Of a stretch of DNA of 64,000 bases, positions 50,601 to 60,834 are shown one piece after another. The notes under the pieces are model-generated. The model saw nothing but the letters and a program-made list of their open reading frames with translations. It had not been told where the DNA came from and did no database searches. Position 1 is the first letter of the stretch. Each line of letters opens with the position of its first letter. Both the position numbers and the translations under genes were made by a program. This stretch comes from Nymphaea colorata (taxonomy: Eukaryota > Streptophyta > Magnoliopsida > Nymphaeales > Nymphaeaceae). Location of the stretch: contig NC_045143.1 in the NCBI RefSeq assembly GCF_008831285.2, positions 5,279,503 through 5,343,502 on the forward strand, written 5' to 3'.

Positions 50601-50986
50601 GGGTGGACCCTCTGCTGATCCAGAGACCAGGAAAAGAGGAAAAACTAAAAAGGGTGCGTCCTGCAGTTGCTATACGTTGCTCGTACGCATCTGTAACTCG
50701 ACGGTGCGTACGAGAGATATTTTTCTTTATTCTTCCATTATCGTCGTACCCCGAAGATGGAGGAGAGCATGAAAGAGACAGGGGAGCAGAAAAATGTCGG
50801 CAAAAAACGAGAAAATCAATAAAGAGTCGATGGTCTGTATGTGGCAACCACGTGGCGTGGCGATTAGGCTCTCTTCCTCCTTGTGGCTTCCACTCTTTCC
50901 CCTCCCAAAGATCTTACCACGTTCCCCGCCTGCCCTCTTCCCCTCAACAAGCAACAACCAAGGGAGAGAGAGGGAGAGAACTGGGC

Positions 50987-53900
50987 ATGGCTGCCCTTAC
51001 CAATATCCAGTTCTCTTCACAGAGCTGTTGGTGCTGCCGAGAGTACTCCCCATCTCCGCATCCTCCCCAGGGGAGGATTTTACCTCAATTGGCCCTCAGG
51101 TTCAACGCCCTTTGCTTCTCTTCTCCTCCTTCTCAGTACTCCCATTTTTCTGGTGGGAAGCACAACGACGGTCGTCGGCATCAGAGGGGGCTCAAAATCT
51201 TGTGCGTGAGAAGACCTTCCCCCGATTGCAGTGGTGAAAGTGGTGAGACTTCTGACGGCAATGGCAATGAAGAGGAAAGTAGTGGAGATGGTGGTTTTGG
51301 AATTGAAAGCGAGCTTGTTTCCACCAAAGGGAGGAACAAGTTTCTGTATCTTCTCAAGGATTTTCTTCGAGGAAGATGGTCGTCTTCCTCGTTGGCTCTT
51401 CACACAGTGTCTGCATCAACATCCGCTGAAGAACGCAAATTTAGGAAGCTGTTGATGAAAGCTGAAGATAGTTTCTTTTCGGTGAGCAATCTTTTGTATG
51501 CGTCCTCCTAGGTCTGACTGTGGCCATTGAGTAACTTAATCGTTAAAAAAAAAAATCCTTATCTAAACTGATAAAGTTGTCACCGTGTTCAAAATTTCTC
51601 AAAAAGAAGGGATATGCTAAGCCATTGACACCGCATAATTTCTTAGACATCTCTATACCATCTTGTGCCTTCATGATCAATTGAGGGACAGGATAGCACT
51701 TGCTTTACCATGTCTCTCCACCTCAAAATTTTGTAAATGTTTCTAAAAAAGAGATCTGTGTAACTGGTTTCTCAAAGTTTCCCCTTCAATTAAAGGATGT
51801 TAGAAGTTGGTCAAATTAATGAAGTCCTGCGCATGCGGCAGATCTTTTATTCGCTAGAATACCTGTCGAAACATACTTATTCCCTTTCTGTTATTCCTTT
51901 ATTTTTCTCAGTTGTAGCTAAATTGACAGATGGAATTTGAACGTAACATCCCCTTAGCTTGGGATCTCCTGATGCCGGAATTGTAGCTACTTTACCCATC
52001 CTCATTCCTGATATATGAACAGGACAAGTTACTAGAAGTGCGACTACCGTTATATGAACAAGAAATATGACATATGCTTAAACCTTCCAACTAAAGGTTT
52101 TAGGAAATTGGAAACCCATATCCGTCTGCAATTCGGCAAATCATCTATCAAATGATGTGGTTTATCTTTTTTCAAGTAAATAAGTTCTTGGCGAACTTTT
52201 TGGTTTGACAGTTTGTATTTTATTGAGAAAGGAATATTTTTTCTTCATGTAGAAACTAACCTTTTTTTTTTTTCCATTTCCAAAATTTGGCAGTTTGTAG
52301 GTCATCTCGGCAGGTATTTTGTTACGTTGATGAGTACGGGGGTGATTCTCGCAATTGGTTTTCAGCTTTCAGGTTTTTAAGCTTTCTTTTCCCTCGGTTT
52401 CTCTTTCCTTTTAAAGCGCTTATTTGGCTGTACTTAACGCTTGATCCATTTCGTCTGAATTACAAAAGGTGGGAACAGTGAGATGAACACCTTGATTTGG
52501 TATAGCTGGCTCGGTGGAATAATCATAGGGACGATGGTTGGTGCAAACATGGTTTTAGAAGAACATAGCAAAGCCGGTCCAAGGACTGTTGTCATAACAG
52601 GAAGGTACTATAATATGATTCTACTCTATGATGCTTACAAATAAAAACTAGCTGTTGAAGCCATTGACTTTCTATGCTCCCGTCTTCTGTGCAAACATAG
52701 TGATAAGTTATGGGCATAATGGGTTTCATGGGAACGGTAACATTGCAAATGTCTGAGCAGTCTTCCGTTGTTTCTAAAATATATTTAAATGAGCAGCTAT
52801 TATCTAGTATATAGATGCTAAAAAAATCATAATATCTAGCCTATAAGTATAACCAAGGCAAACCATCTCATGTGTTTCATAGAGGCACAGCCTTTTAGCA
52901 GTTCTCTTTTCCGAATTATGTGTGAAGTTGTTGGATACGGCTGATATGCTAATACAAGATTGTCAAGTCACTTATTGAGATGAAATAAAACATGCTCTTG
53001 TTGGTAATCATGTCGCTACATAAATGAGTACAAAATATGTACTCTTCTCATTTCTTATATTTATTATTGTCATATACTTGCTATGGCAGCACAAGAGGGC
53101 TTGGGAAAGCACTTGCACGGGAATTTCTTCTTTCTGGAGATCAAGTTGTTGTTGCCTCTCGCAGGTGCTGTTCATTTTTTTGAGAATCGTCTTCTGTAAC
53201 TTATTGGTTCAGTGTGAATGGGTTCTTATTTCCTTCGGACAATTTCTGATGGGTTCTTTTCACCTACTTTTTTGCATGGCTCTTGCAACCTGGATTTCTT
53301 AAGGCAGCCCAGAGTCAGTTGAGGCAACTGTGAGGGAACTGGAAGAAAATTTACTGGATGGGATAAATGCAGCACGAACTGATGCCCGTCGGAAGATTTT
53401 GATGAGGGCAAAAGTGATTGGTATTGCATGTGATGTCTGCAAGGTTGAGGACGTGAAAAGGCTGGCCTCTTTTGCGACAAATGAATTTGGTCCTATTAAT
53501 ATATGGGTAAGTTTTTCTTTCCTAGGTTTCAGGTATTTGCTCTTTATGTATTCTCATTTATGCCTGGAGTTGCGACTGTTCGCATCATTGAACTATTTAG
53601 TTCTCCTGATTTGCTTAGCTCTCTAGTGCCATCCTTAAACCATGCTAGAGAAATACAATCGTTAGTTTTTGCTGTTAGTAATATAATTATCCTGCTGTCT
53701 TCATGCATGCATCCCAAATTCTTGAATATTTTCTTCTGCTCTTTTTGCTAATTTCTGTTTAGCTGATGGTACAGATTGTCTGCTTGTCACTTCATTCATA
53801 ACTGATATTTTGTTTGCAACTACATTTTATTTTGACTCATTTTTGCATGTGCATCCAGATGAAAAAGTTTGCACCTCTCTAATGTACCTTTTTCATTATC

Positions 53901-55649
53901 TGCAATTATATTACTCCACAACTCACGTATGCCCTATTAAGTACTAATAGTTTCAAATTTTGGCAGATTAACAACGCAGGAATTAATAAAGGGTTTCGAC
54001 CACTTCTTCAATTTACAGATGAAGAAATTAACCAGGTGAACAATTGGCTTTCATTTATTTATCTAGTAGCTGTCAGCTTTCTCCACTTTCATGGCCTCCT
54101 GGCTTTAAATTTGTTTCTGCATTATCTTTTGGAGACTCCCTTGCCTGGATTGTGGAAAATAATGTTATGCTGGAAAAAAACTGCTTCAGTTGGTACTAGT
54201 GTGCTATGACATTTGGACACTGTTGTATAATATCTGTTCTTAAGCAATGTTCCTTAATGATTACTGATATGTACATCTATAACTGGGCTCCTTTCACTAG
54301 ATTGTCTCAACAAATCTGGTTGGTTCTCTAATATGCACTCGTGAAGCAATACGTATCATGGGAGCCCAGGAAAAGGGAGGTCACATATTTAACATGGATG
54401 GTGCAGGGTCAGGAGGATCAAGCACCCCATTAACAGCTGTGTGAGTTTTACTCTTCTCCGGTGTTGTCCTGCCATATCTTCATGCTTGGCAACTAGATGT
54501 CATTTCTTTCTAAAAATTTGAGATTTGTATATTCTTCACTTTTGTTTTGAAAGTATTCATCTTCTGCAGCTATGGGTCGACCAAATGTGGTTTAAGGCAG
54601 CTCCAAGCATCTCTTTTGAAGGAGTGCAAGAGGTCAAAGGTGGGAGTGCACACGGCATCCCCAGGCATGGTCTTGACAGATTTGCTATTGAGGTAGTGAG
54701 ACCAAATTTCTTCCCAGCAAAATCAGATTTTTCTATGTTGTCTTCAATTTGGAGGACAAATGCATATTTCATTAGGCCACTTGATCTTTCATCTTATAAA
54801 AATGTATTGTTGGTCCTTTAAATGTTTGATCTTGCTTTCTGATGGGGTCATTTGTTATTTACAGTGGATCAAGCCTTCAAAATAAACAAATGTTCAATAT
54901 TATATGTGAGCTACCAGAAACTGTTGCAAGGACACTGGTTCCAAGAATGCGGGTTGTAAGGGGAACTGGAAAAGCAGTTAACTATTTGACTCCCCCTCGG
55001 ATTCTGCTTGCATTAGTGACTGTATGGCTTCGGCAAGGTCGTTGGTTTGATGATGAGGTAAATTATAACGTTGTCCAAAACCGATTAGCTTTGAACATAA
55101 AGTGCTGAAACACAGAGTTGCCTTTCCTGTGGTGGTTTTCTCCCTTGCCGTACATAATCATCTGCTTTCCCCTGTAGTTCTAAGTTCTAACTTCTAACCC
55201 AATGAGGTGTGGATCAGTTATTAGACTATACAAGTCTTTTTTCATTAGCTGGTTGATTTGGTTGATCTATCTGCAAAATAAACTGTTGTTTATTTTGTTG
55301 CCCTGGTGCCATGCAATCATCAATTTTAGGAATTAGCGGTGTATGATAAAGAGTTATATATTGTTTCATGTTTAATATGTTAATATTTAACCACATTTAG
55401 GATTTGGTATCGAGATTTTAATATGTGGTGGCATTGGTTGATGCTGAAGAATGTGTCTTTCAGGGAAGAGCATTATATGCAGCAGAAGCAGATCGGCTGC
55501 GAAACTGGGCTGAGAGCCGCGCTCAGTTTTCATTCACCGATGCCATGGAGATGTACACTGAGAACACTTGGGTTTCTGTCTTCTCACTTTCTGTGGTTTG
55601 TGCTTTTATAATCCTCTCCAGTTCATCAGGAACAATGCCAGGCACATGA
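50987..55649 (+). CDS. NYC1: Chlorophyll(ide) b reductase NYC1, chloroplastic
   Basis: Thylakoid short-chain dehydrogenase/reductase that converts chlorophyll b to 7-hydroxymethyl chlorophyll a, the first step of chlorophyll b and LHCII breakdown in senescence. Ten exons: 50987-51481, 52294-52372, 52469-52604, 53090-53164, 53308-53506, 53967-54035, 54301-54440, 54570-54692, 54865-55057, 55464-55649; 1695 bases, 564 aa. The Ser/Arg-rich N-terminus looks like a transit peptide. Hydrophobic segments are TLMSTGVILAIGF and YSWLGGIIIGTMVG. The Rossmann motif TGSTRGLG lies at about 234-241, NNAG at about 330, and the catalytic YGSTK at about 398-402 follows SGGSSTP. A C-terminal membrane segment, SVFSLSVVCAFIIL, distinguishes NYC1 from soluble NOL. 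The frame is open upstream to an ATG at 50588, but MAALTNIQF at 50987 matches the NYC1 opening. The ~330 bp tandem array lies just upstream. Confidence 0.96.
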
Positions 55650-58329
55650 TATTGTACGCAGGAGTTCAAGCAAAGCAACATACTAGCAGCCCGCTACCAA
55701 CTACCAAGTGTAGATTCTGTAGAAGCAATGTTCTGTCTTGCAAGCAATGAAAATGAAGAGTTGAAATGATAAGTCATGGTATATTCAACGTTACACAGCC
55801 AGAGGGAAGGAAGGAGGAAAGCAAGTATGTTGAATCTAAGTGGAGTCATCCTTCTTATTATCATAACAGGATCTCTCCACTAGCATAGGTCTGTTAATGT
55901 GATTTCTGGTCATTAGTAATTCTAATTCAAAATCGATTCTTGATCCATTTGGTCCAAGTTACTTTATCCATACATGAAATTTGGTCTAGAAGATGAAACT
56001 CTGCGCCACTTTGTGGAGAATAGTCATTACCTGCATATGTAACTGAAAACTGTCAAAGGAACTACAAGTCATAGAATGGAATATACCAGCTTTCATCTCC
56101 TACCAACTGCTTTTATGTATACTTGTCGTTATCTTGTCAGCTTTTCTGTTCATTCTTATCCAATGCGAGACCTGGAGCCAAGAAATTCTTGTCCTTTGCT
56201 TGAGTAATTGAAGTGCGCCCTTGTTCTCTTCCGACCCACCATCCCAAGTTGTAGTGAGCTATCGAGGAACTTTGACGCAACAAAGGATCTAAAAGTCCAT
56301 TTCTAAGGCTGCAGAAGTTGTCGTTAGGCTCGGTCCATCAGAGTCTTAATCCCAGTCTGCTTCGCGTAGAGAGAAAGAACCCAAGAGAAAGGAAAAATGA
56401 CAAAAAAGATCCTCATCTGCCGCGGTCAGAAGGTAAAAGGGGTGGCTGTAGTTGGTTGGGTAGCCGGTTTGGCAAGGTGACGAGCTCGGGGTGTCAACTT
56501 GATCGAACGAAAAAAAAAGATTGGAAGGACTTGTTAATATCAATTCAACCTGTTTGGTAACTTGCACAAAATTTAGCTATGTATGCGAGACAGAGCATAA
56601 ACATATCTATTAACCGGTGAAAAAAGAATGTCCGATCCTAATAATAAGAGGGCAAGGTGCATAAAAGGGAAAAATAAGTCAGGCAGAGGGGAAACCCAGG
56701 TAGGTGAAGACCCTAGCCAAAAAAACAGTATCACACTAAATGAGAGCGGCAATGAGCCAAGGATCCACCACAAAGACCATCGAAGAATGCTGGCATACCA
56801 ATGTTCAATCCCGGCACTTCAAATACGCCGGGCGATGCCTGCGTTTACCCAACTTCGTATAAAAATAGACTTGGTATAAAAATAGATTCGAACTTACAAA
56901 AGAAAAGACTTCCTAACCCAATATATCAACTTTGAACATGCAAAAGGAGTTCTCTATTTTCTATTCATCTGGTACTGGCATTAACGCATCCTTGCTATGC
57001 AATTCTTGCATGTTCTTGGTAAAGGTTTGGTCCAATTTTTGTGAATACTTCCATCTATCTCTCATATATTTCTCTCATTCTCTCTTTTGGTTGAATAGTT
57101 GATCATTATCAACAACAATTGCAGATTGATCGGTAGTCATTCTTGCTAGTTCTTCAAGATGCTACATGCTTTCCGGTTTATCTACATTGTATTAGACATT
57201 GAAATTTGATATTACGTTTTTCAAAATATATTTTAAAGAAGAAGACTTGTCGACTTGATTTCATTTGCTATTATTCACCTGCAAGTTTTTATATGTTAAA
57301 CTCTTTTATTTCTCAATTTTGTAAACTTATGAATTGAGAGTCAACTGTCAAGATTTTCTTTCTTTTGTGCAAGCATATTCGTTTTTAAATTTTCATAAAA
57401 TTCTATTGTACTTTGAAGAAATATGTTCTTTTATCTCTTTGATTTTAGGTTTTTCATGTTGGAGACTATACCTCTATAATTAGTTTTAATTTATAGAACA
57501 ATATACATAAAGTAGTAATTTTCATATAATTTAATTTTTTGAATCATTTTTACTCTTTTTTTTTGTATTTTTAACAATATTATATATTTTAAAATTTTGA
57601 ACATATGATACTTACGCATCACATCGCTACATTGCGCAATGCATCACTTCGCCTCACAGGTTCAACTCATCGCATCGCATCAACGCCCTTAACAACATTG
57701 CACCACACTGCCCACCAAGTTGTAAAAAGCCAGATATGCCAGAGCAAGTAGGAAAGCGACAACAATAGTAAAAATATGCATGTGCAAGTACACCTACCTG
57801 CATTCTTTTTCTTTCTAATGATGGGTAGAGTGTGTATATTTGAATGGTTTGGTATGACACAATAGTTCTATACAAGGGGAAATGCAGAGAATCACGCATA
57901 TTTCATTTTTCTCTTATCATAAACACCTAAAACTATCATTCACTTATTTGTACAATTATTTGACTACAACAATCAAGTTCTGAAGTTTTCCAGTTCATGC
58001 TCCACGGATGACATGTAGTTTACACGGGAGAGAGAGATGCCCTCTGCTAGGTTTTCAACATCAAATCTCCGGAAGGTCGTCGTAGACCGGCTTTTCACCT
58101 GCTGATATGGAGCTGAATCAGTCGCCGGAGATCAGTGCTGGGTGTTAGGCCCCCGATCATTAACTGAAACTAAATATTGTTTTATACAACGGGAAAGAAG
58201 AAACAACAAAATTTACGGCGGCATGATCAAGGACCAGCAAAATTTATAGAAATCATGATCAGAGTACCTTCACACTAGCAAAAAGTCTTTCACAACTTTC
58301 TGCTTAGAACCATCCAAGAAGAAAAGTCA
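55650..58329. other. Downstream flank of NYC1 and intergenic DNA
   Basis: The first few hundred bases should be the NYC1 3' untranslated region. The remainder is AT-rich with no recognisable coding region. Frames such as 56318-56560 and 56628-56879 are lysine/arginine-rich chance frames. Confidence 0.5.
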
Positions 58330-58612
58330 TATCTCATATCTGAATCTGAATCTGAAATCCGTTTTCACAATTCAAATCCTATTTGAATTCGATTTTTATA
58401 TTCACATCTGAATCCAAATCCCAATTTTGGACTGAATCCAGCCAAAACCATAACAGCATTGTGTATAAGGTATTTATTTAAAACTAAATCCAACTAGATG
58501 TTTATATATATTTGAATCTGAATCCCATCAAATATCATTTCTTAAATCCAAATCAGTTTTTTTTTTTGAAAGTTAGTATCTGATTCAAGAATCAGATATA
58601 TTGACATCCCTA
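58330..58612 (+). repeat. Dispersed GAATCTGAATC-rich repeat, copy 2
   Basis: Starts tctcatatctgaatctgaat, contains tatttatttaaaactaaat in the middle and ends gatatattgacatccctact. These landmarks match copy 1 at 9170-9508 in order and orientation. The shared terminal phrase (tgacatccctac type) probably marks one true end of the element. Confidence 0.6.
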
Positions 58613-59068
58613 CTAAAAATAGATAAAAATAAGGGTATCGGTATGAGCAATTCAAGAACATTAATACAAAAGGCAAGGTCAATGATGCCCCCTCAACAAA
58701 TCTATCTATTTCCTTATAGGAATGCAATAGAGATAAATTTGAGAGATGCTAGAATCTTAGTAAATGTTTTTCCTAAAAAAGGAGAGGTTGCCAGAGATAT
58801 TCAAGAGTTTCTGGTACTGCGTATTAATATATTAGATTCTGGTGGGTGCCATTGTTTTCAAGTCAATAAAGTTGAATTATTGTTACGAGAGGATTTTTTC
58901 CCCATATTATATAGTATGAATCTTTCTAGTTTATTCTTACCCAAACCATCATCTTCCCTCCAATATCTGCATCACCACACACATGATCTAAAACAAGAGG
59001 CTAATTTTGGTTGGCTATTTATATATATGTATGCATTAATAAATGTATATTTATTAAATTTTAATTAA
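58601..59068 (+). other. Orphan 155 aa reading frame
   Basis: The frame opens at the end of the dispersed repeat and runs without a stop for 155 codons. The segment from about SMMPPQQIYLFPYRNAIEIN to VARDIQEFLVLRINILDSGG has protein-like composition, while the end is histidine/asparagine-rich and looks random. I do not recognise a family. It may be a captured exon or chance. Confidence 0.2.
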
Positions 59069-59187
59069 AATTCAATGGGCAAGATATATATGGATTCCTT
59101 ATGTAGATAATGCAAAACTTGCTCTTCATAAGGCCGGTTTCTTTCAGTTTCACCTTGCATTGTACAAGGCTTCTTGAAGCCCCCACC

Positions 59188-60788
59188 ATGTGTTCCAAAG
59201 CTTTCTATGCATCTCTCTTTGCATGTGCTGTCGTCGTTTTGATCAGTCTTGGCTTGCCGTGTGAAGGGAGCAGACGCGTTCGAGAGCGATATTATCCGGA
59301 GGAGCCCCCAGTCAAAACTCTCGTGGTCTGTACCCTCGATTTCATTTTTTGCTTGACATTCAGTCCATGCTGCCCTTGTAATGTGATAGGAATATTATCA
59401 TTTGATCGAATATTGAGATCACTGATCTCAACTAGTTCGAGCCAGCTTTAGAGGTTTTAGTTTTTCGTCTCTTAAAGCTTCAAATTTTGTATTTTAGATT
59501 TCACAGTTAGTACAAGCATGATATGTAGACGATCAACTAGCTGCGCTCATGTGGCTTGCTTGAAGTAGGGGTGGAGGGAAGCGCGGCGGCCTGATGGCCC
59601 CCCTCACATATTGGGAGATGAAATTGTATTTATGTTTTTGAAAACTTTTAATTTGGTCTATGTAAGAATTCTGAAGAATATTGTTTAAATTTGGGTCGAT
59701 TACAATTTTTGAAAATGCTATTCAGCCCCCAAATGAAAAAAAAAATTCTGGCTCTCAGTTGCTTCTGAAATGCAAAGATTGTTCGATAACCATTGTAGTA
59801 TAAGTTAATGCATGTCTTCATGCTGTGGATGTGCTTAATTCTGTTTCAAAGATGAAAGAATTACATATGATAATGATATCTCTTGTTGATTTTCAGCTCG
59901 AAAATGGAGATGTGGTTGACTGCGTAGATTTTTGCAGCCAGCCTGCCATGAGGAACCCTCACGTGAGAAAGTTGTGCAAATATGAGGTGAATTTTCTTTG
60001 TTTTTTCTTCTTTTCCCCCTTTTTTTAGTTAAAAAAAAGGGAATATATGCTAAGTTTTGTAACATATGACAAAAAATAATGTAATCACTTTGTTCCAATA
60101 TTTCCTTGTTTAATTGAATGTGTTTGTCAATATCCTAATCCCACAGTATCCGAACGTGGTTTTAGAGAAAGAAATTACGGATACGGTGGTACATCCTTGA
60201 TTTACATAAACATGACCCTACAAAGAAAATTCTATTTTTAGCTGTGTAACAAAATCGAGCCCATTTGGCCACACAACAAAACGTAGAAGGTTTAGTGGCG
60301 TGAGAAAAATATGGCCATGTAACAACGGTGAAACCAATTCTAGCTCCGTTATAGGTGATGTCAGTAAAAGTTTTTAACTTTTTCAAGAAATTGTCAGTGT
60401 CACAAAAGTCTTTAGTAACGAACAACGCACTTCAATAAAGGTCTTTTTTTATTGATACTTGAGGAAAGAGGGTTTGTAACTCCCAAAAGTGTTTTAGTCA
60501 CGTAAAGGAAGCATCAGTATTGATGTACATTTGTTTGAAGGCTAACAGTAAGAGTTTTCACCAACACCTTGGTTGACGTCCGCTTAAACATGGTAAAAGT
60601 CTTCCTCAACGTTGCACCAGAAACATCCCTGAAAGCTGGATCGTAATGGGCATGGGGCCAGGCCGCCGGCAGGTACCGGTACTCGGCTCAAGCTCAGAAA
60701 AAATGAATCTAGGTTAGCTCGATAATTTATCAGGCCAGCTCGGGTCGGTTCGATAATGAGTTTTATATGTATTTATAATCTTTTATTA

Positions 60789-60834
<46 letters not shown>

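Noticed and set aside
50593-51403. Several minus-strand and alternate-frame ORFs over NYC1 exon 1
   Set aside because: They are shadows of the GC-rich coding exon and its leader.
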